NCBI GenBank assembly: GCA_020696855.1
Contig: JAJFMT010000016.1
Span: forward strand, 1-59,003
From: Pseudobdellovibrio sp.
GTDB lineage: Bacteria; Bdellovibrionota; Bdellovibrionia; Bdellovibrionales; Bdellovibrionaceae
Direction: 5' to 3'
DNA length: 59,003 nucleotides
Shown one piece after another: positions 36,124-44,894 of this stretch. The position numbers and the translations under genes were made by a program. Within the stretch, counting starts at the first letter, position 1. Each line of letters begins with the position of its first letter. The notes under the pieces are model-generated. The model did not search any database, was not told the origin of the DNA, and saw only the letters and a list, made by a program, of their open reading frames with translations.

Positions 36124-36239
36124 CACACTCCGCTATTTTTTAAAGTGATTAAACGCAGTCCGGTAATTCTGGACTACAGAATACGTCTCCACTAATTTAC
36201 TGTGATTCAATCTTTTGTCCATTAACTGCAGGAGGTCAT

Positions 36240-36878
36240 ATGGCAATCAGAATTGGCGATATCGCGCCGGATTTCACACAGGAATCTACTGAAGGAACGA
36301 TTTCATTTCATCAATGGTTAGGTAACAGCTGGGGTATATTATTTTCTCACCCGCGTGACTTCACTCCGGTTTGCACAACAGAGTTAGGCGAGGTTTCAAA
36401 ATTAAAGCCTGAATTCGAAAAACGAAATGTAAAGGCGATCGGCCTTAGCGTTGATCCGTTATCTGACCATGTAAAATGGGTTGGTGATATTGCTGAAACT
36501 CAAGGTTGCGCATTGAACTTTCCGTTATTGGCTGATGCCGATAAAAAAGTTTCAAACTTGTACGACATGATTCACCCCAACGCGAGCGACACATTTACTG
36601 TCCGTTCAGTCTTCGTAATTGATCCGAATAAAAAAGTTCGTTTAATCATTACATACCCTGCAAGCACAGGCCGTAACTTCGTAGAAATTTTACGTACAAT
36701 TGATTCACTCCAATTAACTGATAATTACAAAGTGGCAACACCTGTTAACTGGAAAGACGGGCAAGATGTGATTATCGTTCCTTCATTGAAAGATGAAGAA
36801 GAGATCAAACGCTTGTTCCCTAAAGGGTATAAGGCGGTTAAGCCTTACCTGCGAATTACTCCGCAGCCGAATAAGTAG
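36240..36878 (+). CDS. 1-Cys peroxiredoxin (Prx6 type)
   Basis: A 212-aa peroxidase with the peroxidatic Cys45 in SHPRDFTPVCTTELG and the Prx6-typical second Cys90 (TQGCALNF). The long C-terminal dimerisation arm ending PYLRITPQPNK is also typical. It reduces H2O2 and alkyl hydroperoxides in the cytoplasm. It has a strong GGAGG ribosome site. A hairpin follows, so it is not co-transcribed with puuD. Confidence 0.94.
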   Translation: MAIRIGDIAPDFTQESTEGTISFHQWLGNSWGILFSHPRDFTPVCTTELGEVSKLKPEFEKRNVKAIGLSVDPLSDHVKWVGDIAETQGCALNFPLLADADKKVSNLYDMIHPNASDTFTVRSVFVIDPNKKVRLIITYPASTGRNFVEILRTIDSLQLTDNYKVATPVNWKDGQDVIIVPSLKDEEEIKRLFPKGYKAVKPYLRITPQPNK

Positions 36879-36923
36879 CGATCTGGCAGCGATGCTTTCA
36901 AATATCTAAAGTTTTCTAAATAG

Positions 36924-36965
36924 AGGCCGGATTTCTGTAATTTATTATTTACAGGTTTCCGGCCT
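36924..36965 (+). terminator. Long hairpin after the peroxiredoxin gene
   Basis: AGGCCGGA (36924-36931) pairs with TCCGGCCT (36958-36965), and CTGTAA (36935-36940) with TTACAG (36949-36954) inside it. The T-run is short (TTAA), so it is a probable but imperfect terminator. It isolates the peroxiredoxin from puuD, 31 bp later. Confidence 0.6.
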
Positions 36966-36996
36966 TAACGTTTAATGGGGCTTTAAGAGGTTCCCG

Positions 36997-38175
36997 ATGT
37001 CTGAAAGTCTTCATCTGTGGTTCGAATATATTCTTCGTTTTTCGCATTTAGTTGCGGGTATCGCCTGGATCGGTAGTTCCTTTTATTTTATCTGGCTTGA
37101 TAGCGCCTTTGTTGCGCCTGAAACACCGAAACGCAACGTCGACGGCGAGCTGTTCATGGTTCACGGAGGTTTTTACTATCAGGTCGAAAAGCGCAAAATT
37201 TTCCCCGGTGAACTTCCGAAAGTTCTTCATTGGTTCAAATGGGAAGCAACGCTCACTTGGATCACGGGCTTCGCTCTTTTAATTGCCGTTTATTACATTA
37301 ACGGCGCAACTCTTTTGATTGACCAGCAGGTCATGAATCTGACTCAGTGGCAGGCGATCGGTTTAAGCCTGGGTTTGGCAACAGCAGGCTGGTTTATTTA
37401 CGATTTCATCTGGCATAGAATTCCAAGCAAGGCTTTTAATGTTGTCGCTTCGCTTTTACTTCTGGTGCTGATTATTTTTATCAACACGCGCACCTTCAGT
37501 GGCCGCGGCGCCTTCATTCAAACGGGTTTCATGATGGGAAGCATGATGCTTCTGAATGTATGGGTTAGAATTCTTCCTGGCCAAAAAAAGATGGTCGAAG
37601 ATGCTCAGGCCGGTAAAGTCCCTGATTATTCATTCAGTGCAAAAGCCAAAATCAGATCGGTACATAACACTTATTTTATTTTCCCTGTGCTGTTTATCAT
37701 GCTCAGCAACCACTACTCTGTGATTTACAGTCATCCGGAAAATGCTTTGCTTTTGATTTTGCTTTCAGTTTCTGGTGCGATGGTCCGTCACGCGATGGTC
37801 ACCAATAAACCCGTCGAGCGCTGGACACTGGCACCTGCCGCAATCGGAATTGCAGCGCTTGTTTTCGTAACCGCAAAAAGTTACTCAATGGCGCCGGTTA
37901 CAGAAGGCGAAATCAGCTTTGAACAAGTACAGCCGGTCTTTCATGCCCGCTGTATCTCGTGTCACGCGGTGAAGCCCACTGATGATGTGATCAAAGAAAC
38001 CCCTAAAGGTGTTGTTCTTGAAAACGAAGCGCAGATCCGCCAGCATTTGCCGAAAATTATGGAGATGACTGTGGTTGCGAAGTCGATGCCGTTAGGAAAT
38101 AAGACCAACATGACTGAAGAAGAGCGCCGCCTTGTGGGCGCCTGGGTTCAAAGTCAGATGTCGGCCCGTCAGTAA
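36997..38175 (+). CDS. puuD: Urate hydroxylase PuuD (membrane, with C-terminal cytochrome c)
   Basis: A 392-aa protein with about eight membrane helices (LRFSHLVAGIAWIGSSFYFI is the diagnostic start) and a C-terminal heme-c domain: C319-I-S-C322-H323 with Met364 (SMPLGN) as likely axial ligand. PuuD oxidises urate to 5-hydroxyisourate and feeds electrons to the respiratory chain, unlike O2-using uricase. It converges on the OHCU/allantoicase fusion with a 7-bp overlap of stop regions, and UraH lies at the other end of that transcript. The whole locus is therefore urate breakdown. Confidence 0.93.
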   Translation: MSESLHLWFEYILRFSHLVAGIAWIGSSFYFIWLDSAFVAPETPKRNVDGELFMVHGGFYYQVEKRKIFPGELPKVLHWFKWEATLTWITGFALLIAVYYINGATLLIDQQVMNLTQWQAIGLSLGLATAGWFIYDFIWHRIPSKAFNVVASLLLLVLIIFINTRTFSGRGAFIQTGFMMGSMMLLNVWVRILPGQKKMVEDAQAGKVPDYSFSAKAKIRSVHNTYFIFPVLFIMLSNHYSVIYSHPENALLLILLSVSGAMVRHAMVTNKPVERWTLAPAAIGIAALVFVTAKSYSMAPVTEGEISFEQVQPVFHARCISCHAVKPTDDVIKETPKGVVLENEAQIRQHLPKIMEMTVVAKSMPLGNKTNMTEEERRLVGAWVQSQMSARQ

Positions 38176-41100
38176 ATTTCTATCCGATTAATTCCACCAT
38201 CCGGAATAGTCACGACTTTAACCTGTGAAAAAACATCAGGGGAAGAAATTAAAAATTCTTTTTTATTCCCGGCAAATGCTTTTACATTTGTCGGCTTAAC
38301 GATTTGCTTCCAGCTGCCGTCAGAGCTTAAAGCTTCAATTGAAACCTCGCGGGGGTTGTTATTTACAAAGTAGGTGAAATCCAATAGCACCTTCTTCACT
38401 GCAGAAGGCCGCGCCAGTTGCACTGTCACGCTTTCACTGTGGCCGGCTTTACGGCTTCGAGAAGACTCCATTCCGTCAAACATATGAATAGGCGGGTAAG
38501 GGGAAATCACTTGAGCTGCAGGCCCGTAATGCTCATTTGTTGCGGCTACAACTTTTGCTCCGAAGGCAAGCCCCGCAATATTCAAAGACTTTCCGTTAGA
38601 CAAAGCTTTTTCAGTGTTACGTTTTACAACGGCTTCGTTAAATGCATAGTTCAGGCTCAATGGTTTTTTTGCTTTCGGAATCTCGTCACTGAAACGTTTG
38701 CACTCAGCAGCTCCCAATGACGAGAATTCAGTTTCAGCTCCGGCAGGCAGAGTTTCGTAAAGGCCGACGCGCGATAACCCGCCATCAGGAAACATATCAA
38801 CTTTGATTCTCTTCACCTGAGAAACAACTTCCGGAAGTACAATATTTATAAAGCCATGGCCAACCATTAAAGTCTTGGGCAGAAGTTCATGCCATTCCGA
38901 CTTTTCACCCTTGCTGGCAGAGATGCGTACATATTGCGCCTGATTGCCGTCGTGATACTTCGTTGAAAGATGCACATAACCGATATCAGAAAACTGCGGT
39001 AGCTCCAGCACAACAGAATCAAATTCTAAAGGATTGTGCCGGGCTGTCTCCCAGCTGTCCATAATCTTGCCTTGCTTGCCGAAAAGTTCCGGTTCAAACA
39101 CCGGCAAATAACGGCTGATCATATTCTCTGCTCGGGCGAACTTCTGATTGGTAGCAGAAATTATTTTTGCATCCGTCATAAGATTGTAATCAGCTAACGG
39201 GTCTAACGGCCCCTTATTGATAATCTCTTCAGGCAATGTCGGTTTGAAAGCTTCAAAGATCAATTTTTTGTAGCCGAGATTAACAATTTGTTCCTGCTTG
39301 ATATTTTTAAACTCATATTCTGAGTGGAATTTAGCAAAATCAATTCCTTCAACATCCAGCGCCCGCAGGATCTCCTGCGCCACTTCGGCAATAAATAAAA
39401 CGCCGTTGTTATCTGCGTTACATAATACGACTAAGCCATCACCCTTGTTAGGGCCGGCGAAACAGTGAACAAAAAGACAACGAAAGCCTTCGTTCGCTCC
39501 TTGATGTAAAGCCACTTTGTTATCGCCGCATTCAGCAACAAAAATTCCGAGGCCCATATCGCAACCCATGAAATCTCTGCAGCCTTTGTCAAAGCCGTGA
39601 AGCATTTCCACCGATGTATCATGAGAAATACCGTTAGCTCCCTGCAATGAATGGTAAGCATCAGTTAATGATTTTAAAAATACAGAAAGGCCGTGCGCTG
39701 TACCCATTGCACCCGCTGCAAAAGACGGGAAGGTCAGGCGTCCGCCCGGAACCTCTTTGCCATCATCAAAGTATCCCCTGGCATATTTTACGCCGGGTAA
39801 ATTATTTTGCTCAAAGCTGAGCTCACGTGTCTGCAAATTTTCAAAAAAAGTACGGGCTACTTCTTTAGCCGGACGTTTTTCGATAGCTTCGATCAAATGC
39901 TCTAACACTAAAAAACCCCCGCCCGAGTAGTGAAACTCAGTGCCGGGTTCGCAGATAGCATCTACTTTTGTGTATTTAAGGCGGTCGTTTCCACCGATGA
40001 GTTCAGAAACGGACGGCAATCCGCCAAGTGCAGCGCCATTTACGTAATGCATGTTCAAAGCACAGTGGCTCATCAGGTGCCGTACCAGAACCTTATCGCC
40101 CCACTGCAGGTTTTCAATTTTAAAACCCGACCCATACTCTTTCAAAAGCAAGTTTACAGGCGTATCAAGCGAAATATTTTTTTCCCGGAAGTATTCAATG
40201 CTGAATGCGGCAGCCAAAGGCTTACTTAAAGAAGCGAGTTCAAACCAGTGGTCTTCATGCCCCAGTTTCAAATTCTGAATAAGGCCGTTTTGGCTAATGG
40301 CAATGTCCGCTGAATTGACTTTATATTTCTTTTTTAATCCTTCGATGACATCGCCTAAATTATTTAACGGTTTCTCACGGAGACGCTTTTGAGTAATGTT
40401 CCACAAAGCTTCTTTTGCATTCATCAGCTCTGTCTCTGCCGGGTTTAAAAGCCTTTGTTGAAGTGCCGCTAGCATCTCGCTTCCGGTCTTGCCTTGGGCC
40501 GAAATTAAAAATTTCACTCCGAATTTATCCAGGTAACGGCGGCCCCAGTCTTTTAATTCAATTTTGATATTCTCTGATTCATCAAAAACAAGGGCCTGCT
40601 CTTTAACGGCAAAACCGTCTAAAGTTTTTTTGCCTTCACCGATGTTCCCGTGAAAGTGTGCCGCCTCTTTGACTTCTTCAAGGTTAAATCCGTAAACGAG
40701 GTTTTCGGCTTTCTGCATATCTGTCACAACATCTGCAGCCATAGCAGCGGCAAATTTCGCGCAGCCGCAGGCTTCAAAATAATGCATGAAGCGTTTTACG
40801 AACGGATCCAAAGCATATTTTTCAGAATCAATTTGATTTAAGACTGCAAGCGGGTCAGCGGCGTTACGTACAGATTCGACCGTGAACGGAATCAGCAGCT
40901 CAGTGGCGAACTCGACCGGTTTTTTTGCGGTCATCAGTTGCACCATTAAATGAAGCGCGACCGGATACCATTTTTCAGTGACTGAGTTCCATTTGACCTG
41001 AACAATTTTTTTATCATCTGAAAGGTCTTTTCTGATGAAGTGATACTCTTCAAAAGCAATTTTTAAAAATTCTTCTACTGAAAAGCGGCCGTGGTAAATT

Positions 41101-42839
41101 TCATGCCACACTTCCCAGCGGGAACGCTCAGCTGTGGCCAAATCATCCATTACCCGAACGGCTGTTCCGTGAACATGCGCCGGCAATGCAACACAGCCGT
41201 TTCCTGAAAGCCAGTCTGTAATGTACTGCAGGCTTTGAAATACATTGTACCGGATTTCTGACGGGTGATTGTTGGCAATAAAATCCGATTCTTTGATGTC
41301 AGCCACAATCAGCGAGCGCACATACTGAGAGTCGGATTTATCAAGCCCGGTCATATCCGGCTTTTTGATAAATTCGATAACTTCATTGCGGTGTTTTTCT
41401 TCCAGTAATTCATTAACCAGTTCAAACAGCGGGAGCGAATTCCCCTGAGAATGAAACTTCCACGCTTCGACCAAGGCCATTCCAAGCCTGACAAAATCGG
41501 GATGCGCCACCCAGAAGCCTGTCAGGTCACGCTTCATTTGCGTAACGACGTCTTTGATATAGCCTTTGATTGTAATCTGAAATGACTCAGACATGCGGTT
41601 ATTGTCGAGGGGTAAAATACCGTACATACCGCCGACTTTGATTCCGCCACGAGAGCCAACAACGTCAGCCAGAAGTGTATGAGACGCTTTGATATACTTG
41701 ATCACAATGTCCGGGTCCGCTTTTACGGGAATACGGTAGTTCGCATCTTCTTTGAATAAACGCGCAGTCGAGCCTAAGTAATCATGCCAGCCAAGTGAAG
41801 CGCCCACAAAATACGGGTATAGTGCGTCCATGATTTCATGAGTGCGCAAAATAGCACGCGGATTTTCTAACACGATCATCAAACGAACCGAGCCCAGTTG
41901 GTAAGACGGGTGCATCGATTTAATTTCAGCCTCAGCAACTGAAATCATTTTGTGAATGTAAGCGGCTTCTTCTTCGTTTTCCAGCTTCGGAACATAAAAC
42001 ACTAATGCTTCGGGCCGGTTCCAGTTATGAAATAAATGAAGAGCAAAATCGTAAAGATGTAACGGGATCGGACTTCCTTCAGAGAAAAGAAAGGTTGAGG
42101 GTAGCGCCAAGCCGGGAAATCTTTTTATTGGAGCGGCTAAATGATCTTTTTCAAGACTGTATGTTTTGCCGCTGTCTTCATCGGAGTAGTTCAGTTCGCC
42201 TTCAAAACAGCGGGTCAGGTTCACCGCAGAGCTGACTAAATCCGATCGCAGAGGTGTTTTTGAATCCTCATCATCTGCGCCCCATTTGGGATTGCCTTCG
42301 TGAGTCTCTAATAATTTTGCAACCACAGGTGGCTCATCTTTTAATTTGCGGTGATACGTATTCATCGCATTGATGGCCATCTTTTCTGTACCTGGTGGGC
42401 CAAACAGAGTGACGTGCGGCCCTTTCATAAAATCAGGGATCGGTGCGATCGGCTTATGAGAAGCGGCATTGCAGTAATCAGAAGTTTTCGGTCCGATTAC
42501 AATGCGGCCTTTAGAGTCTTCAAGGCCAATAATGGTTTGATATTCTTTACTTAAAAAATCGTGCTCCAGTTTTTTGTTCAGTTCGTAGCAGGCTTTCACA
42601 CGTTCATCGATGAATTGTCTGTCTAAAATTCTTTGCGTTAATACATTTTTGAGATCGGTTTTTATTTTTAAGTAAATATCATTTAAAAAACGAAGAGCAT
42701 CCTGAGTTTCAAGGCCGGCATTAGCACCGATCTGGGTCATGCCCGGAACACCGGGCACTTCTGACGCATGCTTTTTTAAATAAGCTGCTGTCTTCGGTGA
42801 AATATAATCGTGATAATAGCCGATCTCAAAACGTTCCAT
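38169..42839 (-). CDS. 1556-aa fusion: malate synthase, OHCU decarboxylase, beta-lactamase-fold hydrolase, allantoicase
   Basis: Four enzyme modules are read in order. (1) About 1-610, malate synthase: VLENPRAIL (Glu325), ASLGWHDYLG, SGNGCVALP and MDDLATAERSR with the catalytic Asp566. (2) About 655-820, OHCU decarboxylase: HFHGNIG, WGRRYLDKFGVKFLI, ALQQRLLNPAETEL. (3) About 830-1180, serine beta-lactamase/class-C-type hydrolase: Ser870 and Lys873 in ASLSKP, Tyr971 in HYSGGG, HQG at 1112-1114. (4) About 1195-1556, allantoicase with its two repeats: MDSWETARHN, FPDGGLSRVGLY and FDGMESSRSR, IPDGGINRIEIY. The ATG overlaps the UraH stop by one base. Module identity is from motifs and family knowledge; the third module's substrate is inferred. 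Confidence 0.85.
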   Translation of the reverse strand: MERFEIGYYHDYISPKTAAYLKKHASEVPGVPGMTQIGANAGLETQDALRFLNDIYLKIKTDLKNVLTQRILDRQFIDERVKACYELNKKLEHDFLSKEYQTIIGLEDSKGRIVIGPKTSDYCNAASHKPIAPIPDFMKGPHVTLFGPPGTEKMAINAMNTYHRKLKDEPPVVAKLLETHEGNPKWGADDEDSKTPLRSDLVSSAVNLTRCFEGELNYSDEDSGKTYSLEKDHLAAPIKRFPGLALPSTFLFSEGSPIPLHLYDFALHLFHNWNRPEALVFYVPKLENEEEAAYIHKMISVAEAEIKSMHPSYQLGSVRLMIVLENPRAILRTHEIMDALYPYFVGASLGWHDYLGSTARLFKEDANYRIPVKADPDIVIKYIKASHTLLADVVGSRGGIKVGGMYGILPLDNNRMSESFQITIKGYIKDVVTQMKRDLTGFWVAHPDFVRLGMALVEAWKFHSQGNSLPLFELVNELLEEKHRNEVIEFIKKPDMTGLDKSDSQYVRSLIVADIKESDFIANNHPSEIRYNVFQSLQYITDWLSGNGCVALPAHVHGTAVRVMDDLATAERSRWEVWHEIYHGRFSVEEFLKIAFEEYHFIRKDLSDDKKIVQVKWNSVTEKWYPVALHLMVQLMTAKKPVEFATELLIPFTVESVRNAADPLAVLNQIDSEKYALDPFVKRFMHYFEACGCAKFAAAMAADVVTDMQKAENLVYGFNLEEVKEAAHFHGNIGEGKKTLDGFAVKEQALVFDESENIKIELKDWGRRYLDKFGVKFLISAQGKTGSEMLAALQQRLLNPAETELMNAKEALWNITQKRLREKPLNNLGDVIEGLKKKYKVNSADIAISQNGLIQNLKLGHEDHWFELASLSKPLAAAFSIEYFREKNISLDTPVNLLLKEYGSGFKIENLQWGDKVLVRHLMSHCALNMHYVNGAALGGLPSVSELIGGNDRLKYTKVDAICEPGTEFHYSGGGFLVLEHLIEAIEKRPAKEVARTFFENLQTRELSFEQNNLPGVKYARGYFDDGKEVPGGRLTFPSFAAGAMGTAHGLSVFLKSLTDAYHSLQGANGISHDTSVEMLHGFDKGCRDFMGCDMGLGIFVAECGDNKVALHQGANEGFRCLFVHCFAGPNKGDGLVVLCNADNNGVLFIAEVAQEILRALDVEGIDFAKFHSEYEFKNIKQEQIVNLGYKKLIFEAFKPTLPEEIINKGPLDPLADYNLMTDAKIISATNQKFARAENMISRYLPVFEPELFGKQGKIMDSWETARHNPLEFDSVVLELPQFSDIGYVHLSTKYHDGNQAQYVRISASKGEKSEWHELLPKTLMVGHGFINIVLPEVVSQVKRIKVDMFPDGGLSRVGLYETLPAGAETEFSSLGAAECKRFSDEIPKAKKPLSLNYAFNEAVVKRNTEKALSNGKSLNIAGLAFGAKVVAATNEHYGPAAQVISPYPPIHMFDGMESSRSRKAGHSESVTVQLARPSAVKKVLLDFTYFVNNNPREVSIEALSSDGSWKQIVKPTNVKAFAGNKKEFLISSPDVFSQVKVVTIPDGGINRIEIY

Positions 42840-43162
42840 TAACTTCCCCGGTAGGTGCTGTAACCGAACGGGTTCAGTAAAAGCGGCACGTGATATTTTC
42901 TTGCTGTGTCTGTGATTTCAAAAACCACCGGAGCAACAACGAAAAACGGAGTGAAATTATTTTTCTTTAAGTAGTCTTCGATTTTAAATTTTAATCGGTA
43001 AACGCCTTTTTCGTTCGGGCAATTAAAGGCGATGCGCCCGTCGTCATTTGTTGAAGAAATCTGAATGTCGACCCAGTGCTGGCCGTCATGTTTTGCCAGT
43101 TCAACGTTAACGTTCTTTGCAGGCATTCCTAATGTCGTATCTAAAATATGAGTGCTGATCAT
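42839..43162 (-). CDS. uraH: 5-Hydroxyisourate hydrolase (transthyretin-like)
   Basis: A 107-aa protein with STHILDTTLGMPA (His5), a GRIAFNCPN loop, HVPLLLNPFGYSTYRGS (His91) and the C-terminal YRGS signature. It hydrolyses 5-hydroxyisourate, the PuuD product, to OHCU, which module 2 of the downstream fusion decarboxylates to S-allantoin. The stop overlaps the fusion's ATG (TAATG), so both are coupled. The promoter lies in the short gap to the divergent GNAT gene. Confidence 0.95.
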   Translation of the reverse strand: MISTHILDTTLGMPAKNVNVELAKHDGQHWVDIQISSTNDDGRIAFNCPNEKGVYRLKFKIEDYLKKNNFTPFFVVAPVVFEITDTARKYHVPLLLNPFGYSTYRGS

Positions 43163-43294
43163 GTATATTCCTTACTCTAAAAACAAGAAAGTATAACGAA
43201 CTATGGGGTGGCACTTCAACTGCGCGGCGCTCATGCCGCAAGGGGTAAGGTGATTTATCAAGACTTTAGAGTAGAAGTGGGATTTTATTATTCC

Positions 43295-43789
43295 ATGATC
43301 GAAGTGATTTATGCGGACGAAAAGTATTTTAAGAGTTTTTACGACGCACTTGCCACTGTCGCAAAAGAGCGTATTTACATCGAGATGCTGGAGCCGCCGC
43401 GTTTTGAGGACGTCGCTGCTTTTCAAAAAGGATTGATACAGAAAAACGGTCCGATCTTTTATGCAGTTGAAAACGAAAAGGTCGTCGGGTGGGCGGATAT
43501 CTTTCCTGAGGATAACCCGCGTCTGGCGCACCGGGGCAGTTTGGGCATGGGCATATTGCCGGGTTACCGCAATCAGGGTCTTGGGCAAAAGCTGCTCGCA
43601 AAGGCGCTTGAAAGAGCAAAAGTTTTCGGCTTAGAAAAAGTCGAGCTGAATGTTTACACATCCAATGTTAATGCCGTTAAACTTTACCGTAAAATGGGCT
43701 TTAAAGAAGAAGGTCTGATAAAAAAATACCGCAAACTTGATTCGCGGTATTTTGACTGCCTGGTCATGGCGATCGATTTGACCGAATAA
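43295..43789 (+). CDS. GNAT family N-acetyltransferase
   Basis: A GNAT protein of about 164 aa. The acetyl-CoA loop is GILPGYRNQGLGQKLL and motif B is NVNAVKLYRKMGF. I place the start at ATG 43295 (MIEVIYADEKYF) because family members begin near the first strand; an in-frame GTG at 43208 would add 29 residues without match and the ribosome site is weak in both cases. The substrate is unknown. It is divergent from uraH. Confidence 0.85.
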   Translation: MIEVIYADEKYFKSFYDALATVAKERIYIEMLEPPRFEDVAAFQKGLIQKNGPIFYAVENEKVVGWADIFPEDNPRLAHRGSLGMGILPGYRNQGLGQKLLAKALERAKVFGLEKVELNVYTSNVNAVKLYRKMGFKEEGLIKKYRKLDSRYFDCLVMAIDLTE

Positions 43790-44230
43790 CTATTTGAATA
43801 ATGTTGTGTACTGCCCGTAACCTTCTTTTTCAAGATCTTCGACGGGAATAAATCGTAAAGAAGCAGAGTTAATGCAGTAACGAAGCCCGCCCTTATCGCG
43901 TGGTCCATCGTTAAAGACATGGCCCAAGTGAGAATCCGCTTTTAAAGAGCGCACTTCAATTCTTCGCCACATATCATCTTCCTGTTTGGTCGTTATATTT
44001 TGTTCTAAAGGTTTGGTGAAGCTGGGCCACCCGGTGCCGGAATCAAATTTATCCACCGAACTGAAAAGCGGTTCGCCTGACACGATATCGACATAAATGC
44101 CGGCTTTTTTGTTGTCCCAATAAGCGTTATTAAAAGGCGGCTCGGTTCCGCAGAGCTGTGTGATTTCATATTGCTCAGGGGTCAGTTTATTTTTTAAGTC
44201 ATTTTGCTGTGGTTTTTTATAGTCAGCCAT
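43790..44230 (-). CDS. msrB: Peptide-methionine (R)-S-oxide reductase MsrB
   Basis: A 146-aa repair enzyme. GTGWPSF, SHLGHVF and the catalytic Cys119 in [12 protein letters not shown] are present, with Cys27 (LCGTEPPF) as the likely resolving Cys. The two CxxC pairs of the zinc-containing form are absent ([13 protein letters not shown]), so it is the zinc-free class. It is cytoplasmic, as there is no signal peptide. Confidence 0.95.
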   Translation of the reverse strand: MADYKKPQQNDLKNKLTPEQYEITQLCGTEPPFNNAYWDNKKAGIYVDIVSGEPLFSSVDKFDSGTGWPSFTKPLEQNITTKQEDDMWRRIEVRSLKADSHLGHVFNDGPRDKGGLRYCINSASLRFIPVEDLEKEGYGQYTTLFK

Positions 44231-44338
44231 AGAGGTATAAAAACTTGATTAAGGCCTGTAGGCAACGAAAATAAAAAGACAAATAAGGTCAAATGTGGTT
44301 TTATTCAAAGGGTCAAAGACAATAACAAAGGACTTACT

Positions 44339-44875
44339 ATGCAATGCCCGTGCGGTTCAGGATCTACTTATGAAAATTGTTGTGAATCTTTAATTAAAGG
44401 TACAAAGCTTCCTGAAACAGCCGAGCAACTTATGCGTTCGCGCTACACAGCGTTTGTAAAAGCAGATGTCGACTATCTTAAAAAGACATTAGCGCCGGAA
44501 TCACGAGGTGACTTCGATGCCGCTGCTACAAAAAAGTGGGCTGAAGAAGCGGAATGGCGCGGTCTTAAAATTATGTCGACTGAAAAAGGCACAGCCAATG
44601 ATACAAAAGGAACTGTGGAGTTTGTTGCGACTTACGCCGTAAACGGTGAGGGCCTCGATCATCACGAAGTTTCTAAATTCAGAAAAGCAGATTCAGGGCA
44701 GTGGTACTTTGTTGACGGAGACTCTCACACTCACGCTGAAGGTGAAGGTCACCATCACCATCAAAAACCTCAAACGGTTCAGCGCGAATCTCCAAAAATC
44801 GGAAGAAACGACCCCTGCCACTGCGGCAGCGGCAAAAAATATAAAAAATGTCACGGAGCTGATGCGACCAACTAA
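44339..44875 (+). CDS. YchJ-like protein with two SEC-C motifs
   Basis: A 178-aa protein with a zinc-binding SEC-C motif at each end ([13 protein letters not shown] and [14 protein letters not shown]), the middle UPF0225 NTF2-like fold ([19 protein letters not shown]) and a His-rich segment ([12 protein letters not shown]) just before the last motif. SEC-C motifs bind zinc and occur in SecA and in proteins of unknown role. The His cluster is an extra metal-binding feature. Confidence 0.92.
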   Translation: MQCPCGSGSTYENCCESLIKGTKLPETAEQLMRSRYTAFVKADVDYLKKTLAPESRGDFDAAATKKWAEEAEWRGLKIMSTEKGTANDTKGTVEFVATYAVNGEGLDHHEVSKFRKADSGQWYFVDGDSHTHAEGEGHHHHQKPQTVQRESPKIGRNDPCHCGSGKKYKKCHGADATN

Positions 44876-44894
44876 CCAGAGCAGATGCGCCTAA

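Noticed and set aside
38169..42839. Possibility that the fusion is a set of separate overlapping genes
   Set aside because: A single frame without stops runs through all four modules; no internal start with a strong ribosome site was needed to explain them.
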